Source: Capsicum annuum
Lineage: Eukaryota; Streptophyta; Magnoliopsida; Solanales; Solanaceae
DNA length: 64,000 nucleotides
Assembly (NCBI RefSeq): GCF_002878395.1
Contig: NC_061115.1
Location: 210,806,063-210,870,062, forward strand
Reading direction: 5' to 3'
The position numbers and the translations under genes were made by a program. Each line of letters opens with the position of its first letter. Position 1 is the stretch's first letter. Under the pieces are notes generated by a model. It did not search any database. It was given only the letters and a program-made list of their open reading frames with translations, and was not told the origin of the DNA. Shown in pieces: positions 47,601 through 58,078 of this stretch.

Positions 47601-48035
47601 TCGGAGGCACTCTCTAGATCAGAAACTGCTCTTTCTATTGTAGCAACAACTCCTGAAGCTCTAATCCTGGCGAGGAGCACAAGCTAAGCCCATATGGCTA
47701 TCCAACTGACACTAAGACCAAACTCTAGTAGAATATACATCCTTTCCATAGTCATAACCTATCTCAGGAACTCTAGGATGACGGGGCAAATATGCTAACT
47801 TTTTCTGATCGACTAACTCATATCTAGGGTACTCTCAGAACTAGTGTCTCATCACGACACAGCCAAACCATGATCTTGGAATAATCTGAGATACTGCCCC
47901 TTATAATCCAGAATGGCCATCATGGCCTGAAGAGCTATAGAAAAAAATCCACAAGGTTTGATAGAAACTCCGCCCACTCGATAAATCAAATCTTATACTT
48001 AGAAACTAAAGAACCTTGATGAACACCAATATACC
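44670..48035 (-). other. Probable internal region of element C, no coding recognised
   Basis: This 3.4-kb stretch lies between the TA microsatellite and the solo LTR. It continues across that solo LTR (target duplication CAACT) into 50782-51230 and the primer site of element C, so it is probably element C's interior. No gag, protease, polymerase or integrase motif was found in any frame, and the open frames are short and unrelated to known proteins. It may be a large non-autonomous element or very decayed. The lower end of element C was not found. Confidence 0.4.
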
Positions 48036-48040
48036 CAACT

Positions 48041-50776
48041 TGTAATGCCCCGAGTCTGTACCCCAGATGCTACACGATGCTCATAATCTTGAAGGACCAC
48101 AAACTAACCCATGACTGGTACCTACTGCAATAACTGAATAATAAAGCTGAATAATATGCAGAATTAGGAAGAAACATGCCATAAGGTTCAATCTGTAAAT
48201 AATACTGAATGCGGTATTAAATACCAAAACTGAAACACAAAACTAAAATCTGAATAATTGTGTGAAAATACTATAGTTTGGGAAGCCTCTAACTGTCTGA
48301 GCTATGGAGTTGATGGGAAAAGTCCCCAACTAACTCCGACTACTAATACTAAAATTGAAATACTAAAAATAATAAGCATATCCTCAAACTATGAGTACTC
48401 ACCACTACTTTGACTGCTTAAAGTCTAATCTACTGAGGGTGCTCTGGAGCTCGTTCGTTTGAACCTATGATATAAGACATCATAGTGCAAAAAGCATGCG
48501 TTAGTACTTTGAATATACTGGTATACTCAGTGAGCTAGGCTGATATACATGGGTTCATATGCATGAACAATAATAATAAAATAACATGAGTATGTATAAA
48601 TAAGAATACATGCATGAATACGTATATTGTTACTGAAGTCATGATAACACTGAACACTGGGTATGAATACATGATCAACTGATTAACTAGATAATTGATA
48701 CTATATAACTGATAACTGGATGAATGTATCTGACAGTCCTGAATTTTGGGAAACTATATTGAGTTCTGTACTGAGCTGAGTTATGTGACTATATCTGATA
48801 GTCCTGAGTCTATAGAACTGAATTGAGTTCTATTCTGAAACTGAAACTAAAATTGAGACTGTGGAAGGTAATCATCTAACCAACATGCCCCTTCTCTAAC
48901 TAATTTGGGGTCCAACCTATAACCCCAGTTAGAAGGGTGTCAATACCGTGCCATGGGTATGGATAAGCTGTGAGTTAACTCTCTCTAACAGGAAGCTCTT
49001 ACATCAACCCTCGTTTATAGAAAAAACTCAAATGAGATATATCAACCCTAATAATATCTGGCAGGAAGATATCTCAATGTACACTGGCTATATAGTTCTG
49101 GAACACAAGGACTGCTTCTAAGGATCACACCCTCTGCTGACAGGTGAGCCCCCATCCCTGGGTTCACTAGGTGCTAAATCTTACTCCCAACTAAATAGAC
49201 ACTGAACTAATTTTCTAGTTCATACTAGGCTTGACTAAACTGTTACTGATCGTACTATTTTAACTGAGCTGAACTGAGTTTACTGGGTTTCGTTGATTGA
49301 TGGGACACTACTAAATTCTGTTGACTGACTGAGTTTATTGCGGACTAACTGAATACTGAACGGGACTGGACTGACAATGAGTACTAAACTGATAACTGAT
49401 TGAATTTTGGGAACTGACTAAGACTACTGAGTTCTGAATGGAATACTACTGAGTTTTCCTGAGTTTTATAACTAACTGAATTCTACTGATCGTGACATGA
49501 CTGAGATTATTCTGTAACTAACACTAGCTCTGGGTAAGCAGCTAAATTGTCAGGTATTAAATATCTCCAGGACTCAATACCATGAATTATAATAAGACAT
49601 GATAATTCTTGGAAACAGAACAACAATCAACTGTACACAATGCAATCAATGAGGCATTTCATCAAGCACTTGAAGGTCATAACCTTGTACATGGGTAGAG
49701 ATACATACTATCATGTTATGGAACACTTTCCAATTCACATAGGTAATCCAAAAAACACTTGCAAGGCATAACATTATCATAAAAGTAATTTTGAACATGT
49801 AGTGTTTGCATGAATTTATCATAAGACCACCCATGGACCACAAAGCACAATTCATTCACTTAGGCATTTTGACAAACACATGGGAGGTATAACTTTATGC
49901 TTAGTCATGAACATTAATCTAATACACCATGGATACATAAATCAATTCAAATTCATGGAATTCAACCCATACACTAACATAAATTCATGAAATTTATTAA
50001 AGATCTCAACTTGAAAATCATGCAACATCATCAACATGGGTATAATCTAACCAACAACATAGAAATCATAATACATATTTTTTAAAAAGGATTTATTGAA
50101 CTCCAAGGGTGGAAGGGACCGTTGGATGAACACTTCACATACCTTAGTCGGTGAATTCTTAAAAATTGATGGTGAAATCTCTTGAAATTTGATTCTTGAA
50201 TTGATAGCCCTAGGGTTTGTTCTTGAGGAATTTGTGAAAGAATAATTATCTCTTGCTAAAAGAGAGCTAAATTTTATGTTATTAGAGGCTGTGTGACGGA
50301 GGAAAAAGACCTAAATATCCTTAAGGACATGAACTTTTAATGATTGAAACCCATCCTACCGATGTGTAGACCGATGTATCACGTCATTGGCATCAACATG
50401 ATGGTTAAAGCACCACGTTGAGTTCACATCGATTCACTGGATTGTGCACTGAGCTAAGGGAAAAATTTACCTGTCGACGTGATGGACGATACAATGAGTC
50501 GAGATCATGTCGACCCACTATTTTGGTCACTCAAACATGTTTCAAACGAGGTTTGAAAAATTCAAAACTCATTCGAGAACCCCTATGGACCTCCCTGTTC
50601 ATGAATCAACCTAAAAATTAACATTTAATAGGCATAAAAGTCGTAAAATATGATTGACACCTTTCATAGGCTAAAATTACACTAAGTCTGAGTACTTAGC
50701 CAAAATATTCTATGTCTGAGACCCCTAGACAAGCTTAGAGGACTGAATTAAGCTTAGGATTTTGTGAAGTCTTACA
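48041..50776 (-). mobile_element. Solo LTR, minus strand
   Basis: On the minus strand it starts TGTAAGACTTCACAAAATCC (50776) and ends GGGGCATTACA (48041). A perfect 5-bp target duplication CAACT flanks it at 48036-48040 and 50777-50781. It is 2736 bp with no internal region. Phrases such as 'gaagggtgtcaataccgtg' mirror those in the solo LTR at 1632-4044, so the two families are related. It is inserted in the interior of element C. Confidence 0.88.
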
Positions 50777-50781
50777 CAACT

Positions 50782-51230
50782 CTGGTCTGAGAATTACTCG
50801 ATGGATCAAATATCATCCATGCTTGTGAGGGATCTGCAATAGACTTAGGATCCTCAATGCTAAAGCTCAAAGGACTAAAGTAGCCATGAGTTCAACTGGA
50901 GCCTAATCTTCCCTAAATCCTTTTTGTATGTCAGTTAAGATCTTTGATATTCATCTACGACTCTCTAGTTTGATACTGCTCTACAACTCTGAAAATGCGT
51001 GTTGAAGTCTCGTCCGCATCTGTCAACAATATCATATTATACTTTAGCGATAGAATAAAGTCAAAGAATGTGTTTGAGGTTCATAGAAATGCAGTCACAT
51101 GATAAGGAGTCAAGAAGTGAGTTTTCCAAAACTTCCCTGTAGCCTCTCGAAGATAGGTTACGAACGTCTCTACACTGATCCACAGGACTCTACCAACACT
51201 TAGCTCTTGTACTAACACACTAGTGAAACC
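50782..51230 (-). other. Leader of element C
   Basis: Non-coding minus-strand sequence between the primer site of element C and the solo LTR. No coding motif. Confidence 0.45.
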
Positions 51231-51245
51231 TAGGCTCTGATACCA
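51231..51245 (-). other. Primer-binding site of element C
   Basis: On the minus strand the sequence is TGGTATCAGAGCCTA. TGGTATCAGAGC is the well-known complement of the plant initiator-Met tRNA 3' end, used by many plant LTR retrotransposons. The LTR end lies a few bases to the right, probably near 51246-51254. Confidence 0.8.
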
Positions 51246-51446
51246 ATTTATCATGACCCGATTTCTTAGGTCATGATGATGCCTATCATAACCCACCAGT
51301 AAGCGAGCCAACCCGTAGTCCAGAATGGCTAGTAATGAACTACTCAATAATACAAGAAAAAATATAGAATAAATGAAATAAAGATCATAGAAGAATCCCA
51401 AAAACTGGTGGAATTAGTACAAGAACTTCTAATATCATAAGAGTAC
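51246..51446 (-). repeat. LTR of element C, proximal part
   Basis: The LTR of the minus-strand element C starts (at its inner end) next to the primer site and is cut at 51446 by the insertion of element B. It resumes at 62007. The AAAAG duplication on either side of B confirms the join. Confidence 0.65.
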
Positions 51447-51451
51447 AAAAG

Positions 51452-52037
51452 TGATGTAAAACGAGATATAAGATAAAGAGATTGAAAGGATAATCAAGAA
51501 ATAGATAGAAGATAGAGAAGAAAGAAAGAAAAAATTCCACAATTGAAGTAAACTAGAGATGACAACAACAACAACAAACCCAGTATATTCCCGCATAGTG
51601 GGGTCTGGGAAACAAGAGATGAACAAATATTAATTTATAATTCTCTAATTTGAACAAACAATTACACGATTAATTCAAGGAAGGAGAGAATTGAACTCAA
51701 ACATAAATAATCTTATCAAAAGATATTCAAGAGAGATCTAATGTGGAGACAAAGGGATAAACCAATAAACTCACCAAGAGTGTTTAACCTAAAAATATAG
51801 TCTCCCTAAAAATGTTCATCATATTCTATTTATAGTGCTAGGGCTAACTAAGATAGAAAATGACATAAATGCCCTTAGTTATATGTGCATCATATATGAC
51901 CAAAAAGAACCCAAAAATATAATGTTAATATTTTCTTATAGTAATTCTTTGGTTTTCACGCTATCTTGAAACTCTCCAAACTTTTGATGTCAAGTTGAAA
52001 TCATTCCATACAATTAGCACTTTTCGAACTTGCATCA
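51452..52037 (-). repeat. 3' LTR of element B
   Basis: 586 bp. It matches 61482-62001 throughout except for about 60 extra bases at 51548-51614, of which 52 are a SINE tail. Confidence 0.85.
51563..51614 (-). mobile_element. Truncated TS-type SINE inserted in the B LTR
   Basis: On the plus strand it reads (CAA)n followed by 'cccagtatattcccgcatag' and 'tggggtctgggaaaca'. This is the reverse complement of the 3' part of TS SINEs, which end in (TTG)n. An 8-bp duplication AGAGATGA flanks it (51555-51562 and 51615-51622). The other LTR has the single uninterrupted AGAGATGA at 61580-61587. Confidence 0.85.
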
Positions 52038-52050
52038 TTCTCCCCTTGTT
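52038..52050 (-). other. Polypurine tract of element B
   Basis: On the minus strand 'acaaggggagaa' ends next to the LTR start TGATGCAAG. It fits the plus-strand primer role. Confidence 0.65.
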
Positions 52051-52134
52051 AAAAAGAATTCGACCTCGAATTCAAACCTTGCAAATCATAGAGGGAAGTT
52101 AGCACCCAAACCACAAAATAATCTTTCAAAGAAG

Positions 52135-52689
52135 CTACATACCACTCCCAAAATACATACTTTTGTGGTAGAGCCAAGAATCATGAAGTCCCATAAAAAT
52201 CAATTTTTCAAATGTAGTATCAAGAACTTGACTCAAAAATACACCACAATCATAAAAAAAGTTAAAGAAACTAACAATTCTACACATTTTAACCTTGAAG
52301 TCAAAACTAGTTTCTTCAATAACTTGGATCAAATATTTTCTTAGTTCACAATCGAATTGTGTCCTTCTAACCACATGATTAAGAGAACTAACAATATTAT
52401 CCACAAACCTTAAATAAAAGTATGCATTCCTGAAGTCAAACACAAACATCAATCCCAAAAATTTCTTGTATTTCTTACTTAGTAACTTACAACATGAGTC
52501 AAATAGAAAAATCAAATAATTCTCACTAATCATAACAAAGTTGCTACTATAAAGGTCAAAGGCATAGAAATTTACCTTCATGGCTTTAGAAAGCCCCAAA
52601 ATGAGCACTAGCCCTTCAAACAAATCATTCTTGAATTTAGAAGAAAAAGATACCTCAAGTCTTTTTGTAGCACAAGAAGATTTTCTCAA
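52135..52689 (-). CDS. Unrecognised open frame in element B interior
   Basis: 184 codons open, rich in Phe, Leu, Lys and Ser (for example FDFRNAYFYLRFVDNIVSSL). It lies next to the polypurine tract and the LTR of element B. I recognise no domain. It might be the remnant of an element-specific protein or a chance frame in AT-rich DNA. No function is proposed. Confidence 0.3.
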   Translation of the reverse strand: MRKSSCATKRLEVSFSSKFKNDLFEGLVLILGLSKAMKVNFYAFDLYSSNFVMISENYLIFLFDSCCKLLSKKYKKFLGLMFVFDFRNAYFYLRFVDNIVSSLNHVVRRTQFDCELRKYLIQVIEETSFDFKVKMCRIVSFFNFFYDCGVFLSQVLDTTFEKLIFMGLHDSWLYHKSMYFGSGM

Positions 52690-53067
52690 GTTTCTTACCT
52701 AATTGTAGATGCTCTCTTGATGATATTTCATAAATAGATCAATAAGGTTAGCAAACTCATCAAAAAATGAACTGTCATATTTATGCACATAGATATTTGG
52801 CAATACTTCAAATAGATCATATTTACATTTTCTTATAGAAGTATTTGAAAATTCACCCCAAATTATATCCTCAAAGGAAAGATTAGAGTAAGTAAATAAA
52901 TTAACAAAAAAAAACTAGCATCTATCAATTACTAATCCAATTACTTGTGTCTCCCCCATTCTTTAAAAGTTCTTTTTTAATTTTAGAGAATTTTTCAACA
53001 CAAGAAGTACTTTCGACAAATAATATGTCCCCTAATCAATGACCTCTTGCTTTTTAGAAAACCAACG

Positions 53068-54356
53068 ATGCCTCCTCGTCGCACCAACATTAATGCTTAG
53101 GATGATGAAGTCCGTCCCACCCATGGAATACGGACCCATAACAAAGATCATACCTCAGAACATGTTCCTACTCTCGGAGTACCTCCTGTACCGACCAGTC
53201 CTTCCAGAGCTCCTCAGATGGGGGCCAATAGCACTCAGCCTCGTGAAAGAGAGATTTCTAATGCTGAACTCAGACAATCTATTCACATGATTGCACAACT
53301 GGTAACCATACAGACTCAAAGGTCGGAGGATACTGGTTCTGCATCTGTTACTTTTGAAATTACTAGAGTGGGCCAGTTCATGAGAATGAACCCGCCCAAG
53401 TTCTCTGGCACTAAGGTAGAAGAGGACCTGCAGGAGTTCGTAGATGAAATAAAAAAGATTTTTAAAGTAATACATGTTGATCAGGTGGAGGGTGTTGAGA
53501 TAGCAGTATACCAGCTAAAGGATGTAGCGAACCAATGGTACAACGAATAGGAAGATGTGAAGGGTGACAGTTCTGAGCCCACAGTTTGGGACGAGTTTGT
53601 GGAAGCTTTTCTTGACCGATTCATTCCTCTGGAGCTGAGGGAAGCTAAAGTAGAGGAGTTAATGAACCTTAAGAAGGGTAAGATGAGTTTTCAAGAGTAT
53701 ACTTTAAAGTTTAACCAGCTGGCCCATTATGCTCCTGAGATAATGACTAGTATGAGGGCCCAAATGATGAAGTTTGCTTTCGGCCTTTCAGATGATCTGG
53801 TGATTGAGTATCAGGGAGCTATGCTAAACAGGGATATGGACTTTGCAAGACTGTCAGTCCATATGAAGCAAGTTAAGGAGAAGAAAAAGAAGATAGCCGA
53901 ATCTAGGGAAAAGAATAGGCATGCAAAGAGAGCCAGAGCGATAGACCAGAGTCATAGTTAGCAGCAGAGCGGTAATTAGGGTGGAAAATGGAAATAGAAA
54001 AAGAATTGGGGTAATGCACAGTCGGCAACTAGTGCTCCAGTGTCCAGACCCATAACTGAGCAGCGCACCTAGAATTTTCAATCTAGTCAGGGGCTGAGGA
54101 TGCAGGGTATGCAGTCATAGAGAAGTGTATCCCAGACCTCTCGGTCTTGTCCACACTATAGGAGATGCGGAAGGAATTATCCAGGCAGATGTCAGTTTGA
54201 CGCTTTGGTGTGTTCTTCACGTGGATAGCCAGGCCATATCCAGAGAGGTTGTCCGGCAACAAAGAGTAATATTGGAGGAGACAAGTCGCAGGCAAATTCA
54301 TCTACACCACCACCTCAGAAGGGTGCCACTTCAATCGCCAGAAATGGTCAGAACCA
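53068..54356 (+). pseudogene. gag: gag of the gypsy element
   Basis: The ATG at 53068 (MPPRRTNINA) opens a frame that runs to the protease region with several stops. It encodes the capsid/nucleocapsid polyprotein. The core holds MNPPKFSGTKVEEDLQEFV and YQLKDVANQWYNE (53370-53547), then VWDEFVEAFLDRF and LREAKVEELMNLKKGKMSFQ, typical of plant gypsy Gag. The zinc knuckle at about 54211-54255 is damaged: CSSRG, stop, PGHIQRGCP has lost its second Cys. Stops lie at about 53086, 53548 and 53959 and further on. Confidence 0.88.
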
Positions 54357-54357
54357 G

Positions 54358-54890
54358 TTGTATTCTTTGACCCACCGCCAGGAGGCAGAGGCCTCACCAG
54401 ATGTAGTCACCAATACATTACAAATATTTTCTCGTGATGTGTATGTATTACTTGATCCCGGGTCTACCTTGTCTTATGTGACCCCATACATGGCTGTTGG
54501 TTTTGGGTTTGAGGCTGATGTAATTGCTAAACTTTTTTTGGTTTCCACCCAGGTGGGAGATTCTGTTGTGGCTAGAAGGGTGTATAGAAATTGTGTTGTG
54601 TTAATTTTCAGCCGGGATACTGAGGCAGATCTCATAGAACTTGATATGGTTGATTTTGATGCCATCTTAGGGATAGACTGGCTCCATTCGTGCTATGCCA
54701 CCTTGAATTGTATGACCCGAAGAGTCACCTTTTCTTTTTTTAGTGACTTGGTGATAGAATGGGAGAGACATTCTCTAGCACCTAGAGGGCATTTCATATC
54801 TTATCTCAGGGCCCGTAAACTTATTTCCAAAGGTTGCTTGTATCATCTTATTTGGGTTAAAAATTCAAGTGCTAAAAGTCTTCCTCTTTA
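54358..54890 (+). pseudogene. Protease of the gypsy element
   Basis: The frame carries the active-site region LLDPGSTLSYVTP at about 54448-54486 and DAILGIDWLHSCYATLNC at about 54658-54711, the standard retropepsin pair in this group. It is open for 177 codons and ends at a stop just before the linker to the RT. It cleaves the Gag-Pol precursor in an active element. Confidence 0.85.
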
Positions 54891-54903
54891 ATCCGTCCCC
54901 GTA

Positions 54904-55769
54904 GTGAATAAATTTCCGAAAGTCTTTCCAGATGATCTCCCAGGAATACCACCAGATAGGGAGATAGATTTTGGTATTGATTTATTGCCAAATACCCGTC
55001 TTATTTCTATTCCTCCATACAGGATGGCTACTGCAGAGCTAAAAGAGTTGAAAGAACAGCTGGCAGATGTTTTAGATAAAGCTTTTATCCGCCCCAGTGT
55101 GTCTCCCTGGGGTGCACCTGTACTTTTCGTGCGAAATAAAGACGGTTCCCTTCGTATGTGAATAGATTACCGCCAGTTAAATAAGGTCATAATTAAAAAT
55201 AAATATCTTCTTCCTAGGATTGATGATCTTTTTGATCAACTTAAGGTTGCTTAATGTATTTTAAAGATAGACCTTCATTCGGGATATTACCAGTTGAAAG
55301 TTAGAGAGTTGGATATTCCCAAAACAGCTTTCCAAACTAGATACGACCATTATGAATTCTTAGTCATGTCATTTGGGTTGACTAGCACCCCTGCAGCTTT
55401 CATGGACCTAATGAATAGGGTTTTTCATCATTTTCTGGATCTGTTTGTCATTGTATTCATTAATGACATTTTGGTAAATTCTAAGAGCTAGAAGGACCAT
55501 GCAATCACCTCCGAATCATCCTTCAAACCCTTAAAGATCATAAGTTGTATGCAAAATTTTCCAAGTGTGAATTCTGGTTCAATGCTATTGCGTTCTTGGG
55601 GCATGTTGTGTCTAGTGAGGGGATTAAGGTTGATCCCCAAAAGATTGAAGCAGTGAGAAAATGGCCCAGACCCATGACTCCAACCAACATTCAGAGCTTC
55701 TTGGGTTTGGCAGGTTATAACAGAAGATTCGTCGAGAGTTTTTCTTCCATAGCTGCACCCACTTACTAA
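54904..55769 (+). pseudogene. Reverse transcriptase of the gypsy element
   Basis: Motifs in order: [79 protein letters not shown] and [15 protein letters not shown]. The catalytic box at about 55456-55473 reads FINDIL instead of FIDDIL, so the first of the two metal-binding Asp residues is lost. Stops occur at 55159 and 55252 and after 55489. A one-base change shifts the frame near 55500, and a second restores it near 55770. The Asp-to-Asn change is consistent with a G-to-A transition. Confidence 0.88.
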
Positions 55770-55770
55770 G

Positions 55771-56400
55771 TTGACTCACAAAAAGGTGAAGTTTTTGTGG
55801 TCCGACTCTTGTGATAATAGTTTTGAGAAGTTGAAAGACAGGTTGACTACTACTCCTGTTCTGACTTTTCCGGAGGGTACAGAAGGTTTTGTTATATACT
55901 GTGATACATCCCGAGTGGGACTTGGGTGTGTTCTTATGCAACACGTTAAGGTAGTAGCTTATGCATCTAGGCAGTTGAAGGTGCACAAGTGAAACTACCT
56001 TACTCATGACTTGGAGTTAGTGGTTGTGGTTTTTGCACTTAAGATCTGGCGGCACTATTTGTATGGGGTACACGTTGATATATTTACTGACCACAAGAGT
56101 TTACAGTATGTTTTCTCGCCGAAAGAATTAAATCTCAGGTAGAGGTGGTGGTAGGAACTCTTAAAAGACTATGACATGAGCCTGCACTATCATCCAAGCA
56201 AGGCAAATATGGTAGCGCATGCCCTCAGTAGGTTGTTTGTGGGTAGTATTTCTCATGTTGAGGAAGAGAAAAGAGAGATGGTGAAGGATATTCACCGGCT
56301 TGCAAATTTAGAAGTGCGACTTTTGGATTCTGAGAATGAAGGAGTGGTTGTTCATGAGATAGCTAAATCTTTCCTTTGTGCAGAAGTCAAAGAGAAGTAG
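55771..56400 (+). pseudogene. RNase H of the gypsy element
   Basis: It contains FVIYCDTSRVGLGCVLMQH (catalytic Asp in CDTS), [24 protein letters not shown] and LLKDYDMSLHYHPSKANMVA. Stops fall at about 55990, 56140 and 56152, where codons for Trp, Gln and the like are expected, and at 56398. It is inactive because of these stops. Confidence 0.85.
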
Positions 56401-56415
56401 GTTAAAGATCCCATC

Positions 56416-57615
56416 TTGATACAGATCAAGAAAGATGTGGGTCAACAAAAGGTAATGTCATTTGAAATTGGTGGTGATGGTATTTTAAGATACCAGGGTA
56501 GGTTGTGTGTGCCAGATGTAGATAGTCTGAGAAAGAGAATCCTTGATGAAGCTCACACGTCGAGGTATGTTGTTCACCCTGGATCTAGTAAGATATATCA
56601 AGATTTGAAAACCATTTATTGGTGGAATAATATGAATCGTGATATGGCTAACTATGTTGCCAAGTGTTTGAATCATCAACAAGTTAAAATGGAACATTTG
56701 AGGCCAAATGGTTCTTCTCAAGCAATAGCTTTGCCTTTGTGGAAGTGGGAGATGACTAGTATGGACTTCATTACAGGACTTCCAAGGTCCCAAAACCAGT
56801 ATGATTCCATTTGGGTGATTGTGGATCGGCTGACAAAGTCAGCCCACTTTTTATCTATAAGGACAAATTATTCGGGAGAGAATTATGCCAAGTTGTTCAT
56901 TGCAGAAATAGTTCATTTGCATGGGGCACCTGTGTCTATCATATCTAACAGAGGTACACAGTTTTCTTCACAATTTTAGAGATCTTTTCAAAAGGGTTTA
57001 GGTACCTAAGTGAATTTGAGCATGGCTTTCCACCCTCAGACAGATGGGCAAGCTGAACACACCATTTAGACCCTTGAGGATATGTTGAGAGCCTGTATAA
57101 TAGATTTCAAGGGTAGTTAGGTGGATCACTTGCTGCTAATAGAGTTTGCATATAATAATAGCTATCATGCCAGTATTAAGATGGCTCTGTTTGAGGCCTT
57201 GTATGGGAGGAGATGTAGGTCACATATAGGGTGGTATAAAGTGGGCGAGACCCAGTTTTTCGGGCCTGACCTTGTTCATCAGGTGATGGAGGATGTGAAA
57301 ATTATTAGAGAATGGCTCAAGACAGCTCAGAGTCACTAGAAGTCTTACGCTGATGTAAGAAGAAGAGACTTAGAGTTTGAGGTTGGTGATTGGGTATTTC
57401 TTAAAGTCTCTCCTATGAAGGGAGTCATGCGATTCGGGAAGAAAGATAAGCTGAGTCCTCGCTATATAGGACCATACCAGATTGTGAGAAGGATAGTTGA
57501 AGCTGTGTATGAGTTAGAGTTGCCTACAATTTTAGGTTCCGTTCATCCGGTATTTCACATATCCATGTTGAAAAAGTGTATTAGGGACCATTCATTAGTA
57601 TTGCCTATTGAGTAA
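56416..57615 (+). pseudogene. Integrase of the gypsy element
   Basis: The zinc-binding end has RYVVHPGSSKIYQDLKTIYW and CLNHQQVK; the last Cys of the HHCC set is replaced by His. The catalytic core has SMDFITGLPRSQ (first Asp) and VSIISNRGTQF, where the expected SDRG has become SNRG, so the second Asp is lost. HPQTDGQAEHTI keeps the Glu region. The C-terminal part with LSPRYIGPYQIVRRI and SVHPVFHISMLKKCIRD follows. Stops lie at 56977 and later points. It cannot be active. Confidence 0.88.
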
Positions 57616-57624
57616 ATCAAAGTG

Positions 57625-57974
57625 ACAGACTCCTTATCCTATGAAGAAGATCCTATAGAGATTTTGGATCGCCAAGTTAGAAGATTGAGGAACAAAAAGA
57701 TAGCCTCAGTTAAAGTGTTGTGGAGAAACCAAAAAATTGAAGAAGCGACTTAGAAATCAGAAGTTGACATGAGAGCTTGCTACTCCTTATCCTATGAAGA
57801 AGATCCTATAGAGATTTTGGATTGCCAAGTTAGAAGATTGAGGAACAAAAAGATAGCCTCAGTTAAAGTGTTGTGGAGAAACCAAAAAATTGAAGAAGCA
57901 ACTTGGGAATCAGAAGTTGACATGAGAGCTAGCTACCCAAACCTTTTTGATCCAATAGATGATGAAATAGAAGG
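57625..57974 (+). pseudogene. Chromodomain of the gypsy element, tandemly duplicated
   Basis: The C-terminal chromodomain, which in chromoviruses guides integration to marked chromatin, includes EILD.QVRRLRNKKIASVKV and LWRNQKIEEATWE. A 153-bp direct duplication (57631-57783 and 57784-57936) repeats it in frame, giving two copies of the 51-residue block. The first copy has a TAG at 57751 at the Trp codon that the second copy keeps. The final YPNLFDP is present once. Confidence 0.85.
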
Positions 57975-58063
57975 TAAAATCCTTTCTTTATTATTTATAT
58001 GCCTTAGTATGCTTGAAATTATACTTGTCCATTTTCCGCGTCAACATTCGGGGACGAATGTTC

Positions 58064-58078
58064 CAAAGGGGGGGATAT
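58064..58078 (+). other. Polypurine tract of the gypsy element
   Basis: 'aaaggggggga' lies directly before the LTR start TGTAACACC. Typical plus-strand primer. Confidence 0.8.

Noticed and set aside
51452..52037. Possible 5' LTR of the gypsy element
   Set aside because: It matches 61482-62001 and has primer-site and polypurine neighbours for a minus-strand element; it shares nothing with the gypsy 3' LTR at 58079.
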